DNA from: JAICJR01 sp963848495 | GTDB taxonomy: Bacteria > Actinomycetota > Thermoleophilia > Solirubrobacterales > Thermoleophilaceae | Length of the DNA stretch: 64,000 nt | NCBI GenBank assembly: GCA_963848495.1 | Contig: CAWKDV010000002.1 | Coordinates: 1,054,001 to 1,118,000 of the forward strand | Direction of reading: 5' to 3' | Part shown: piece by piece, positions 50,161 through 59,637 of the stretch | Numbering within the stretch: position 1 is the stretch's first letter | Layout: the number at the start of each line of letters is the position of its first letter | Notes under the pieces: model-generated | Database searches by the model: none | Told to the model about the DNA's origin: nothing | Seen by the model: only the letters and a program-made list of their open reading frames with translations | Program-made: the position numbers and the translations under genes

Positions 50161-50831
50161 GTGAACGTGCTGGTGGTCGACGACGACACCACCGTCCGCG
50201 ACTCGATCGATCGCGCGCTGCGCGTGAACGGCTTCGACGTCACGCTGGCGGCGGACGGGCGCGAGGCGCTCGAGCGGGTCGCATGCTCGCCGCCCGATGC
50301 GGTGATCCTCGACGTGCTGATGCCCGAGCTCGACGGCCTGGCCGTGTGCCGCTCGCTGCGCGGTTGCGGCCACAGGGTGCCGATCCTGATGCTCACCGCC
50401 CGCGACGCCGTGCCGGACCGCGTCACCGGCCTCGAGGCCGGCGCCGACGACTACCTCGTCAAGCCGTTCGCGCTCGAGGAGCTGCTCGCGCGGCTGCGCG
50501 CGCTGCTGCGGCGAACGATGCCGGCGGCAGGCGAGCGCGTGCTGCGCTTCGGCGACCTGGCGCTCGACCCGCGCTCGCTCGAGGTCTGGCGCGGCGAGCG
50601 CAGGATCGAGCTGCGCCGCATGGAGCTGCTGCTTCTCGAGCTGTTCATGCTCAACCCGCGCCAGGTGCTCTCGCGCACAACGATCTACGAGCGCGTCTGG
50701 GGCTACGACTTCGGCCCGAGCTCGAACTCGCTCGACGTGCAGCTCGGCCAGCTCCGCCAGCGCCTCGAGGCGGCCGGCGAGCCGCGCCTCATCCACACGA
50801 TCCGCGGGATGGGCTTCATCCTGCGCGAGCC

Positions 50832-50835
<4 letters not shown>
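50161..50835 (+). CDS. OmpR-family response regulator
   Basis: 224 residues from a GTG. The receiver domain has the acidic pair VVDDD, phospho-acceptor Asp51 (VILDVLMPELDG), Thr in MLTARD and Lys in YLVKPFALEEL. The C-terminal winged helix (about 128-222) ends with LDVQLGQLRQRLEAAGE and IHTIRGMGFILR, as in OmpR/MprA types. It is coupled to the histidine kinase by ATGA. Divergent from the MacB-type operon, it probably controls that operon. Confidence 0.95.
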
Positions 50836-52289
<1,454 letters not shown>

Positions 52290-52292
52290 GTG

Positions 52293-52334
52293 CAAGACTG
52301 TGGTCCGGAAGCTTCGCTTCCACAGCATGTCTTG
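52293..52334 (+). terminator. Nested hairpin after the two-component genes
   Basis: An outer stem CAAGAC/GTCTTG encloses a second stem CTGTGG(TCCG)GAAGC/GCTTCCACAG with a short TTC loop and a four-base bulge. No T-run follows, but the position directly after the kinase stop suggests transcript termination or 3' end protection. Confidence 0.6.
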
Positions 52335-52400
52335 GGTCTAGGATTGAGGTGTCCTTCGGGGCGCCTCGATCCGCTTCTGGGGCGGTCCACGAGCGCATCG

Positions 52401-52416
52401 CTACACTTATTGAAGT
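52401..52416 (+). promoter_or_regulatory. Shared CTACACTT..TGAAG motif upstream of moeZ
   Basis: CTACACTTATTGAAGT contains TACACT, a possible -10, and the palindrome ACTT-ATTG-AAGT. The same sequence with two changes over 15 bases (CTACACTTTCTGAAG) stands before cysM at 55393. A common promoter or operator for the cysteine-synthesis genes is inferred. Confidence 0.5.
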
Positions 52417-52448
52417 AATGGCGACCGGGTTTCAGGAGTTTCGACGGG

Positions 52449-53636
52449 ATGGCTAGCGGCGCAGAGCTGATTCGCAAGATCAAGGAGCAGATCACGGAGG
52501 TCGACCCGCGCGACGTCCACGACCTCATCGAGGGCGGCGGGAACGGCTACGTGATCCTGGACGTGCGGGAGCAGCACGAGTTCGAGGAGTCGCACATCCC
52601 GGGCGCCGTCCACGTCCCGCGCGGCCACCTCGAGTCGCGCATCGAGGGCGCGGCCCCGGACAAGTCGCAGCGCGTCATCGCCTACTGCGCCTCCGGCAAC
52701 CGCTCCGCGCTCGCGGCCAACACGATGGAGCGGGAGCTCGGCTACGCGAACGTCGAGTCGATGACCGGCGGCATCACGCTCTGGAAGGACCGCGGCTACC
52801 AGGTCGAGGTCCCCAAGCGGCTCAGCGCCGAGCAGCGCGAGCGCTACTCGCGCCACCTGCTCATCCCGGAGATCGGCCTCGAGGGCCAGCAGAAGCTGCT
52901 CGACGCAAAGGTGCTGCTGCTCGGCGCCGGCGGGCTCGGCTCGCCCAGCGCGCTCTACCTCGCGGCGGCCGGCGTCGGCACACTCGGCGTGGTCGACAAC
53001 GACGTGGTCGACCTCTCGAACCTCCAGCGCCAGGTGGCGCACTCCAACGACCGCATCGGCGTGCCCAAGGTCGACTCGGCCGAGATCGCCATCAAGGAGA
53101 TCAACCCCGACGTCAACGTCGTCAAGTACCAGACCCGCCTCGACGCCTCCAACATCATGGAGATCGTCACGGGCTACGACGTGATCGTCGACGGCCTCGA
53201 CAACTTCCCCACGCGCTACCTGCTGAACGACGCGAGCGTGCGGCTCGGCATCCCCGTCGTGTCGGCCTCGATCCTCGGCTTCGACGGCCAGCTGTCGGTC
53301 TTCAAGCCGCACGACGGCCCCTGCTACCGCTGCCTCTATCCGACCCCGCCGCCGGCGGAGCTCGCACCGTCCTGCGGAGCCAACGGGGTACTCGGCGTGC
53401 TGCCCGGCACGATGGGCCTGCTGCAGTCCACCGAGGTGATCAAGCTGATCGTGGGCAGCGGCGATCCGCTCGTCGGCCGCCTGCTCCTCTATGACGCCCT
53501 CGCCGCGAGCTTCACCGAGCTGAAGGTCCGCCGCGACCCGGACTGCCCGATCTGCTCGCGCGACCCGGGTGACATCTCCGACGAGGAGATGGGCGTCTTC
53601 CCTGATTACGAACTGTTCTGCGCCGCGGCCGGCTGA
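52449..53636 (+). CDS. moeZ: MoeZ-type sulfurtransferase/adenylyltransferase with N-terminal rhodanese
   Basis: 395 residues. Residues about 10-115 are a rhodanese domain with active-site Cys80 (AYCASGNRSA). Residues about 128-395 are a ThiF/MoeB domain: SRHLLIPEIGLEGQQKLL, GAGGLGSPSALYL (ATP loop), and zinc pairs Cys292/Cys295 (CYRC) and Cys366/Cys369 (CPIC). In mycobacterial MoeZ the rhodanese is C-terminal; here the order is reversed. The enzyme adenylates the C-terminal glycine of a MoaD/CysO protein and transfers sulfur to make a thiocarboxylate. The cysO gene follows. Confidence 0.93.
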   Translation: MASGAELIRKIKEQITEVDPRDVHDLIEGGGNGYVILDVREQHEFEESHIPGAVHVPRGHLESRIEGAAPDKSQRVIAYCASGNRSALAANTMERELGYANVESMTGGITLWKDRGYQVEVPKRLSAEQRERYSRHLLIPEIGLEGQQKLLDAKVLLLGAGGLGSPSALYLAAAGVGTLGVVDNDVVDLSNLQRQVAHSNDRIGVPKVDSAEIAIKEINPDVNVVKYQTRLDASNIMEIVTGYDVIVDGLDNFPTRYLLNDASVRLGIPVVSASILGFDGQLSVFKPHDGPCYRCLYPTPPPAELAPSCGANGVLGVLPGTMGLLQSTEVIKLIVGSGDPLVGRLLLYDALAASFTELKVRRDPDCPICSRDPGDISDEEMGVFPDYELFCAAAG

Positions 53637-53637
53637 T

Positions 53638-53702
53638 GACGCTGCAAAGCGTCGCATCCCGGCGTCCTCGGGTCTCGCGGTATTCGCATACCGCTGCGAC
53701 CC
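53638..53702 (+). terminator. Tandem hairpins between moeZ and cysO
   Basis: GACGCT-GCAA-AGCGTC (53638-53653) is a perfect 6-bp stem with a GNRA loop, beginning right after the moeZ stop. A second structure, GGGTC-N2-GCGGTA paired with TACCGC-N3-GACCC, follows (53670-53702). Neither has a T-run. They may reduce read-through or set the moeZ:cysO mRNA ratio. Confidence 0.5.
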
Positions 53703-53771
53703 TGCGTCCTTGGTCTGCTTGCTTTTCGCGCCATCAGCTCGGCCGCAAAAGCCGGTAGGCTGCCGCGGCCC

Positions 53772-54059
53772 GTGAGCACCGTCAAGATCCCACCAGTGCT
53801 GCGCTCGTCGACCGGCGGCGAGAAGGAAGTCGCCGTCGCGGGCGCGAACGTGGGTGAGGTCCTGCGGGCGCTCGCCTCGCAGCACCCGGCCACTGAGAGC
53901 CAGCTCTTCTCCAGCGAGGGCGAGCTCAACCGCTACGTCAACGTCTACGTGAACGACGAGGACGTGCGCGTGCTCGACGGCCTCGAGACCTCGGTGGGGC
54001 CCGACGACACGCTGGTCATCCTGCCGGCGATGGCCGGCGGCTGGTGCCCTGAGTCATAA
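53772..54059 (+). CDS. cysO: CysO/MoaD-family ubiquitin-like sulfur carrier with extended C-terminus
   Basis: 95 residues from a GTG. The beta-grasp fold is clear: VKIPPVLRSSTGGEKEVAVA, then VGEVLRALASQHPATESQL and RYVNVYVNDEDVRVLDGLE. The end reads ILPAMAGG, the Gly-Gly at residues 89-90 to which sulfur is attached, but five residues (WCPES) follow. These come from the edge of an inverted-repeat element starting at 54045. A protein with a blocked Gly-Gly needs trimming before activation, as done by JAMM peptidases (Mec+ or QbsD) elsewhere; none is seen here. MoeZ upstream and CysM downstream define its role in cysteine synthesis. Confidence 0.9.
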   Translation: MSTVKIPPVLRSSTGGEKEVAVAGANVGEVLRALASQHPATESQLFSSEGELNRYVNVYVNDEDVRVLDGLETSVGPDDTLVILPAMAGGWCPES

Positions 54060-54200
54060 ATTCGACGCACCTTCCCGGCGCCTGGACACGTCTGACGGGC
54101 GCCGCTCCCTCGCCGGACTACAAGTCCGACTCCGGTCGCGTCACCCGTCAGCCGCGCCCAGTCACTCGGGAAGCTGAAGCCGAATTTCCGGCTCAGGGCA
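54045..54200. repeat. Long imperfect inverted-repeat element, copy B
   Basis: It fills the convergent gap between cysO and the glycoside hydrolase gene. Ends TGCCCTGAGTCATAAATTCG and CGAATTTCCGGCTCAGGGCA pair at about 17 of 20. The central stem is GGACT-ACA-AGTCC. About 140 of 150 bases match copy A at 26313. At the right end the next bases are CTA, giving the TAG stop of the minus-strand gene; at the left end the corresponding triplet is TGG, read as Trp in CysO. Confidence 0.88.
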
Positions 54201-55349
54201 CTAGCGCAGCGCGGGCAGCGGTAGGCGCGCGGCCGCGACGGCCCGCGCCGCGTAGTCGTCCCAGGCCGGCTTCGGCCCGGCGTCGGTGTCATCGGCGTTC
54301 GTCAACCGCAGCCCGTAGCGCAGCGACGCGGTGGTGGGCTGCTTGTAGTCGCGCTGCGCGTACCACATCACCGGGCCGAGGTTCCAGCTTGCACGCTTGG
54401 GAAGGAGCAGCCCGAGCACCTGGTCGAGCCAGTCGCGCTGGCTCGATTGGGACGCGGCCGCCTCGTCGGCTGTGGTGGCCGGATCGTCCAGGTTGGTCGG
54501 CCGCGCGAGCTCGTTGACCCAGACCTGCTGGCGCGGGGCACCGCCCGCCGTGCCCGCGAAGGTCTTGAGGGTGTTCACGGTCCCCTGCACGAGTGTGCTG
54601 ATCCCCCGGTTCGGGTCGGACGCATACACGTGGACGCCCACCGCGTCGAAGCTGTTCGCCCCCGCTGCCGCGATCGTCTGCTGCAGGAACGAGTTCGCCT
54701 CCATCTTGGTCGGGCCGGGGGTCGAGGGATAGCCGAGGCCGCCCATCAGGATCCGGGCGCCAGAGTCGACCGCCCGGAGCTTCGAGCGCACCAGCGTGAG
54801 CAGGGCGCCGTACTGGCTCGGGCTCGGCGGGTTCCAGTAGGGGGCGTCGTTCTCCTCGTTCCAGACCTCCCAGACCTGGATCGGGTGCGCCGTGCAGCCG
54901 CAGGCCGGCCAGTAGCTGCCACTCGGCCCATAGCGCCGTACCGCCGCGGTCGCGAAGTTGCCGAAGTCGGTGCGGGCGCTGCTCGTGACGGGAGGCGTGT
55001 AGGTCTCGCCGGGCATGTTGATCAGCACAGGCTCGATCGTCACGTCGCGCAGGGCGGCCTGGCGGACGAGGTTGTCGAGCATCGTCCACTGCGTGTAGGA
55101 CCCGCTCGACTTCACCTGGTCCTGGCGGAAACGCGCGCGGTAGAGCTTCAGGCCGTTCTGCCCGGCGAGGCTCAGATCGAAGAGGCCGTTCGGGTCGAGC
55201 CCGGCGCTGCCGTTGTAGCCCGCGAGCCACTCCGACTTGAGCGAGCCGATGCCGAACGCCGAGACGCCGGTCGTCGCCGCCCGCGCCGGCACAGCCAGCA
55301 GCGCAAAGGCGCACAGACTGCACAGCGCGAGTCTGCGGCGGGTGGCCAC
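54201..55349 (-). CDS. Secreted clan GH-A glycoside hydrolase (GH39/GH5-like)
   Basis: 382 residues with a signal peptide (LALCSLCAFALLAVPARA). A TIM-barrel glycosidase is indicated by WEVWNEENDAPYW, with acid/base Glu165, and QVWVNELARPT, with nucleophile Glu280. VGVHVYASDPN and YRARFRQDQVKSSGSY fit the barrel strands. Substrate is unknown; relatives act on cellulose, xylan or other beta-linked glycans. The gene lies between cysO and cysM on the opposite strand, so it interrupts the cysteine cluster. Confidence 0.8.
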   Translation of the reverse strand: MATRRRLALCSLCAFALLAVPARAATTGVSAFGIGSLKSEWLAGYNGSAGLDPNGLFDLSLAGQNGLKLYRARFRQDQVKSSGSYTQWTMLDNLVRQAALRDVTIEPVLINMPGETYTPPVTSSARTDFGNFATAAVRRYGPSGSYWPACGCTAHPIQVWEVWNEENDAPYWNPPSPSQYGALLTLVRSKLRAVDSGARILMGGLGYPSTPGPTKMEANSFLQQTIAAAGANSFDAVGVHVYASDPNRGISTLVQGTVNTLKTFAGTAGGAPRQQVWVNELARPTNLDDPATTADEAAASQSSQRDWLDQVLGLLLPKRASWNLGPVMWYAQRDYKQPTTASLRYGLRLTNADDTDAGPKPAWDDYAARAVAAARLPLPALR

Positions 55350-55392
55350 CAGGGCACGCTATCCGAGCAGGCGACGTGAAACAACGATCTCA

Positions 55393-55407
55393 CTACACTT
55401 TCTGAAG
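55393..55407 (+). promoter_or_regulatory. Shared CTACACTT..TGAAG motif upstream of cysM
   Basis: CTACACTTTCTGAAG ends two bases before the cysM ATG. It matches the motif before moeZ at 13 of 15 positions. With TACACT as -10, transcription would begin at or next to the ATG, giving a leaderless mRNA; alternatively the box is an operator. Confidence 0.45.
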
Positions 55408-55409
55408 CG

Positions 55410-56381
55410 ATGATCGAGCCCGGTCTCGGCAACCGTCCCTGCGGGGGCAAGTACGGCGACATCGTCCAGGCGATCGGCAATACGCCCCTGGTCGAGCTCA
55501 AGCGACTCTCGCCCCGGCCGGGCGTACGGATCTACGCCAAGCTCGAGAGCTACAACCCCACCGGCTCGGTGAAGGACCGCGTGGCGCGCTCGCTGATCGA
55601 GGACGCCGAGGCGCGCGGCGCGATCGAGCCGGGGCAGACGATCCTCGAGCCGACCTCCGGCAACACCGGCATCTCGCTGGCGATGATCTGCTCCCGCAAG
55701 GGCTACCCGCTCAAGGTCGTGATGCCGGACAACGTCACCGCCGAGCGCACGCAGCTCCTGCGCATGTACGGCGCCGAGATCGTCTACTCGCCAGGTGAGC
55801 AGGGCTCGAACGGTGCGGTGGCGATGGCGCTCGAGCTGGCCGAGAGCGACTCCTCGTACTACATGCCCTACCAGTACGGCAACGAGGCCAACCCGCTCGC
55901 GCACTACAACGGCACGGCGGTCGAGATCCTCGACGAGCTGGACGAGGTCACCGCGTTCGTCGGCGGCCTCGGCACGGGCGGCACGCTGATGGGCAACGCC
56001 CGCCGCCTCAAGGAGGAGAACCCGGAGACGAAGATCGTCGCCGCGGAGCCTCTGCAGGGCGAACTGGTCCAGGGCCTGCGCTCGCTAGAGGACGGCTACA
56101 TCCCGCCGATCATCGACCTCTCGCTGCTCGACCGCAAGATCTTCGTCTCGAACCGCGACGCCGTGATCTGGACGCGCAAGCTGCTCTCCGAGGAGGGCAT
56201 GTTCGTCGGCGTGTCCTCGGGGGCGATCGCCTCGATCGCCGTGCGGGTCGCGGGCGAGCTCGATGACGGCAACGTCGTTTTCGTCGCGCCGGACGACGGC
56301 TGGAAGTACCTCAGCTCGGGCGTCTACACGAAGTCGCTCGAGGAGCTCGAGGCCTCGCTCGACTCCGCCTCCTTCTGGTAA
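55410..56381 (+). CDS. cysM: CysO-dependent cysteine synthase (O-phosphoserine sulfhydrylase type)
   Basis: 323 residues. The PLP lysine is Lys55 in NPTGSVKDR; EPTSGNTGISLAM binds the substrate carboxylate, and GGLGTGGTLMG the phosphate of PLP. YQYGNEANPLAHYNGT and VQGLRSLEDGYIPPIIDL match the mycobacterial CysM, including the arginine (GLRSL) that reads O-phosphoserine. A short C-terminal tail ending SFW matches the lid peptide of CysM. It should join O-phosphoserine with CysO thiocarboxylate, yielding CysO-cysteine. CysK with free sulfide is the alternative. Confidence 0.92.
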   Translation: MIEPGLGNRPCGGKYGDIVQAIGNTPLVELKRLSPRPGVRIYAKLESYNPTGSVKDRVARSLIEDAEARGAIEPGQTILEPTSGNTGISLAMICSRKGYPLKVVMPDNVTAERTQLLRMYGAEIVYSPGEQGSNGAVAMALELAESDSSYYMPYQYGNEANPLAHYNGTAVEILDELDEVTAFVGGLGTGGTLMGNARRLKEENPETKIVAAEPLQGELVQGLRSLEDGYIPPIIDLSLLDRKIFVSNRDAVIWTRKLLSEEGMFVGVSSGAIASIAVRVAGELDDGNVVFVAPDDGWKYLSSGVYTKSLEELEASLDSASFW

Positions 56382-56409
56382 ACGCTCCGGCGCGTGCCAG
56401 GATAGGGGG

Positions 56410-57030
56410 GTGACCGCGCTCTCCCGTCTGCGCAAGAACGCGATCTTCGAGACGGTCTTCCTGATCGCCATCGCTCTCGGGCTGGCGCTCTCGGTACAGG
56501 CCTACGCGGTCAAGCCGTACCGCATCCCGAGCCCGTCGATGGAGCCCACGCTGCACATCGGCCAGCGCGTGCTCGTCAACCGGCTCACGCACCGCCTGGG
56601 GTCGAAGCCGTCGGTGGGGGACATCATCGTGTTCCACCCGCCGGCCGCCGCCGACGACGAGGGCTGCGGCGCCGCCGGCCAGGGCGGCGGCACCCAGTCC
56701 CCCTGTTCGCGCCCGGTGTCGAAACGCTCGGGCGAGACCTTCATCAAGCGCGTCGTGGCCGTGGGCGGCGACACGATCGCCATCCGCAACGGCCACGCGA
56801 TCCGCAACGGCGTCCGCGAGAAGGACCCCTACATCGCGCCCTGCGCCGATTCGCCCGAGCAGTGCACCTTCTCGCACGCGATCACGGTGCCGAAGGGCTA
56901 CGTGTTCATGATGGGCGACAACCGCGGCCAGTCCGACGACAGCCGCTTCTGGGGGCCCGTCCCCCTGAAGTGGGTGATCGGCGACGCTGTCGCCACCTAC
57001 TGGCCCCCCGACCGCATCGGCGGCGTTTAG
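56410..57030 (+). CDS. lepB: Signal peptidase I
   Basis: 206 residues from a GTG. One N-terminal membrane helix (ETVFLIAIALGLALSVQAYA) anchors the protein. Box B is IPSPSMEPTL with nucleophile Ser43, box D FIKRVVAVGGD with general base Lys113, and box E GDNRGQSDDSRFWG. It removes signal peptides of secreted proteins, several of which are encoded in this window. A cysteine-rich loop at GCGAAGQGGGTQSPC is an unusual insertion. The gene follows cysM by 28 bp. Confidence 0.95.
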   Translation: MTALSRLRKNAIFETVFLIAIALGLALSVQAYAVKPYRIPSPSMEPTLHIGQRVLVNRLTHRLGSKPSVGDIIVFHPPAAADDEGCGAAGQGGGTQSPCSRPVSKRSGETFIKRVVAVGGDTIAIRNGHAIRNGVREKDPYIAPCADSPEQCTFSHAITVPKGYVFMMGDNRGQSDDSRFWGPVPLKWVIGDAVATYWPPDRIGGV

Positions 57031-57037
57031 CCGCGTA

Positions 57038-57289
57038 TCAGCGGTACGAGGCGGCGGGCTGGAAGTCGATCCGCCGCTCCCATAGCGCCAAGGCCACCGC
57101 GTGCGCGCGGTTGCGGGTCCCGGTCTTGCGCAGGATGTTCTTGATGTGGGTGCGCACGGTGTGGGGGCTGAGGAAGAGCGTGCCGGCGATCTCTTCGATC
57201 GACTGGCCGTTCGCGAGGTGCTCGAGGATCTCGCACTCACGGTCCGACAAAGCTGCAGAGCGCGAGCTGGCGCTGATCATCACTGTCAA
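57038..57289 (-). CDS. Stand-alone LuxR-type helix-turn-helix protein
   Basis: 83 residues from a TTG; an ATG three codons in is also possible. The whole protein is a GerE/LuxR DNA-binding domain: LSDRECEILEHLANGQSIEE, then IAGTLFLSPHTVRTHIKNIL and RKTGTRNRAHAVALALWER. No receiver or sensor domain is present. GGGAG lies five bases before the TTG. It may act as a constitutive DNA-binding protein or partner another regulator. It is convergent with lepB, 7 bp apart. Upstream, about 185 bp hold only a CCCCCG-TC-CGGGGG stem next to the sigma-factor gene end. Confidence 0.88.
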   Translation of the reverse strand: MTVMISASSRSAALSDRECEILEHLANGQSIEEIAGTLFLSPHTVRTHIKNILRKTGTRNRAHAVALALWERRIDFQPAASYR

Positions 57290-57475
57290 GGCGACTCCCT
57301 GTTCTCGGCGGCCGTAACCGCCATCGAGTGGACCCCCGGTCCGAGGCAGGAGTTTCGTGGTGCGGAGTAGGGCGCAACCACCTACACAGGGTGGGTTGGC
57401 CGGATCGAGTTGACTCCTACTTTCGGATGACCCCCGTCCGGGGGAGCGCTCATCATGTCCGGCCCGACAGCGGGC

Positions 57476-58393
57476 TCAGCGCGCCGACCTCAGCAGCGAT
57501 TTCACGTCGCCGACAGGGCCCAGGTGCGTCAGCTTGTCGGGGTTGACGATCGCCCTGATGCTCGTGATCTGGCCGCCGGCGATATCGAGCGCCAGCACGC
57601 CGATGACCCGCTGCTCTGCGTCGAGGTAGAGCGCTCCAGGGCCGCCGTTCACCTCGACAGGGCGCACCGACACGCCTGGCAAGCCCCCGGTTTGGCGGTT
57701 CCAGGTGACCAGCAGGCGCGCCACACGGCTGCGTCCCCGGAGCGGGCGCGCGATCGCCGGGGCCTTGCCGCCGCCGTCGCCGGTCAGCTCCACGTCGTGG
57801 GCGAGCAGCGCCTCGAGCCCGGCGAGATCGCCCTGCTCGGTGGCCGCGAAGAACCGCCGCGCCAGCTCGTCGCGCTGCTCGCGCGTGGTCTGGAAGCGGG
57901 GCCGGCGCTGCTCGACGTGCTGCCTGGCGCGGGTCGCCAGCTGGCGCACGTTGTCGTGGCTCTTGCCGACGATCGTCGCGATCTCCTGATAGGGGTAATC
58001 GAACACGTCGTGCAGCAGCAGCACCGCCCGCTGCTCGGGCGACAGGCTCTCCAGCAGCACCAGCATCGCCAGCGACAGCGAGTCGGCCGTCTCGGCGTGC
58101 CAGGCCGGGTTGTCGTGGCCGTCGGTGATGATCGGCTCCGGCAGCCACTCGCCGACGTACTGCTCGCGGCGGGCGCGTGCCGAGCGCAGCTCGTTGATCG
58201 CCAGGCGGAACGTCACCGTGGCGACGAACGCGCGCGGCGATGCGATCTGCTCGCCGGCCTCGAGCGACTGGTGCACACGCAGCAGCGCTTCCTGCACCAC
58301 GTCCTCCGCCTCGGAGACGCTGCCGAGCATGCGGTAGGCCATCGCGAACGCGACCGGCCGCAGCTCGTCGAGGAGTTGTTCGCGCTCGGTCAT
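57476..58393 (-). CDS. ECF41-type sigma factor (SigJ-like, with SnoaL domain)
   Basis: 305 residues. Sigma region 2 is LRPVAFAMAYRMLGSVSEAE followed by DVVQEALLRVHQ, and region 4 LSPEQRAVLLLHDVFDYPYQ and EIATIVGKSHDNVRQLATRA. From about residue 185 a SnoaL-like domain (FFAATEQGDLAGLEALLAHD) completes the ECF41 architecture, in which the C-terminal domain regulates activity without a separate anti-sigma factor. IVNPDKLTHLG corresponds to the conserved NPDKL motif. ECF41 factors usually control a neighbouring oxidoreductase; here an epimerase is coupled to it by ATGA. Confidence 0.94.
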   Translation of the reverse strand: MTEREQLLDELRPVAFAMAYRMLGSVSEAEDVVQEALLRVHQSLEAGEQIASPRAFVATVTFRLAINELRSARARREQYVGEWLPEPIITDGHDNPAWHAETADSLSLAMLVLLESLSPEQRAVLLLHDVFDYPYQEIATIVGKSHDNVRQLATRARQHVEQRRPRFQTTREQRDELARRFFAATEQGDLAGLEALLAHDVELTGDGGGKAPAIARPLRGRSRVARLLVTWNRQTGGLPGVSVRPVEVNGGPGALYLDAEQRVIGVLALDIAGGQITSIRAIVNPDKLTHLGPVGDVKSLLRSAR

Positions 58394-59322
58394 GCCTCTG
58401 CGAACCCCTGCCGCCAGCTCGAGTGCGCCGGGCGCCAGCGAAGCTCGCGCTTGGCCTTCTCGTTCGATGCGCCGCGGATCTCGGTCATCATCACCACGCC
58501 CGCCTCGCCGGCGAGCAGCCGCGCGACGAACCGCGGTACACGCATCGGCTTCTTCGCGCCGAGCGTCTGCGCCAGCGCCGGCAGCCACTCGGCCACCGGA
58601 GCGGGGTCATCGTCCACAACGTTGTAGACGCCACGGCTACCGTGCTCGATGGCCGCCAGCGTCGCGTCCGCCGCGTCGGCGACGTGGATGAACGACCAGA
58701 CGCCGCCGCCGTCGCCGACCAGCGGGAACTTGCGCCGGCGGATCAGCTCGAACTGTCCAGCGCCCGCCGCCAGCGACGTGCCCGGCCCGTAGAAGGCGCC
58801 GTAGCGAAGGACGATTCCCTCCGTCCAGCTCGCACCCAGCACCGCCTGCTCGAGATGGCGGATCGCCGCCACGGTCCCGCGCATCGCCGGCACGGGCGAG
58901 GGGTCCAGCGGGTCCTCCTCGCTCTTCACCGGCGCACCGGTGCGCCCGTACACGCCGAAGGTGGCCACCCCCTGCGCCACGAACCGTCGCACCCCCACCG
59001 CATGCCCGGCCGACAGCAGGTGATCGGTGCCGTCGGTCCGCAGGCGGTTGGTGGCCTCGGCATCGCGTTCTGAGTAGCGCTCCACCCCTGCAAGGGCGGT
59101 GAGCTGATGGACGATCACGTCCGGGCGCGCCCTGCCGACCGCCTCCGCGACCTGATCGGGATCGAGCGCGTCCGCGACCACCGGGACGGCGCCCAGCTCA
59201 CGCAGCAGCGCCTGCTTCGACTCGCTGCGCGTCATGCCGTGAACCTCGTGACCCGCGGCAACCAGACGCGGCACGAGCTGCCGGCCGATCGCGCCGCTCG
59301 CACCCGCAACAAAGACCTTCAT
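58390..59322 (-). CDS. NAD(P)-dependent epimerase/dehydratase, ECF41 partner
   Basis: 310 residues. The ATG at 59322 has AGGAG six bases upstream. The extended SDR fold has the GxxGxxG motif VAGASGAIGRQL (about 5-16). VLRYGAFYGPGTSLAAGAGQ and GVWSFIHVADAADATLAAIE follow. The normal YxxxK is not obvious; the region reads RGTVAAIRHLE, so atypical SDR chemistry is possible. Its gene overlaps the ECF41-type sigma factor by 4 bp, and such pairs are usually co-regulated by the sigma factor itself. The product may be a redox or carbonyl stress enzyme. Confidence 0.85.
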   Translation of the reverse strand: MKVFVAGASGAIGRQLVPRLVAAGHEVHGMTRSESKQALLRELGAVPVVADALDPDQVAEAVGRARPDVIVHQLTALAGVERYSERDAEATNRLRTDGTDHLLSAGHAVGVRRFVAQGVATFGVYGRTGAPVKSEEDPLDPSPVPAMRGTVAAIRHLEQAVLGASWTEGIVLRYGAFYGPGTSLAAGAGQFELIRRRKFPLVGDGGGVWSFIHVADAADATLAAIEHGSRGVYNVVDDDPAPVAEWLPALAQTLGAKKPMRVPRFVARLLAGEAGVVMMTEIRGASNEKAKRELRWRPAHSSWRQGFAEA

Positions 59323-59422
59323 CGTCAACTCCTGGATCGAGAACTACCTGTACCCGGAGTGACAGGACGAGAGCCGCGTTTGTGACAGCGGCAAGCCGTA
59401 CGGCCCGCAGCTGGAAGGGGGC

Positions 59423-59617
59423 CTAGGCCTGGGGTGAGCCCGGAAGCTTCTCGGGCTCGGGCTCTTCGTCTTCGTCGTTCTCGCCGCTGATCGCTTCCTT
59501 GAACTCGCGCATGCCCTTGCCCACCGAGCGGCCCACCTCAGGTAGGCGCTTGGGGCCGAGGACGAGCAGCGCGATCACAAGGACCAGGATCAGCTCGAAG
59601 GGTCCAACGTTCGGCAT
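59423..59617 (-). CDS. tatA: Twin-arginine translocase subunit TatA
   Basis: 64 residues. The N-terminal membrane helix (FELILVLVIALLVLGPKRLP) with the FGP-like hinge and the amphipathic helix VGRSVGKGMREFKEAIS are typical of TatA/E. The tail is acidic (ENDEDEEPEPEK). TatA forms the pore for folded proteins carrying twin-arginine signals. The gene stands alone, 20 bp after the end of the pobA remnant, with no tatB or tatC near. Confidence 0.93.
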   Translation of the reverse strand: MPNVGPFELILVLVIALLVLGPKRLPEVGRSVGKGMREFKEAISGENDEDEEPEPEKLPGSPQA

Positions 59618-59637
59618 CTGCCCCTACCTTAGTCGCT

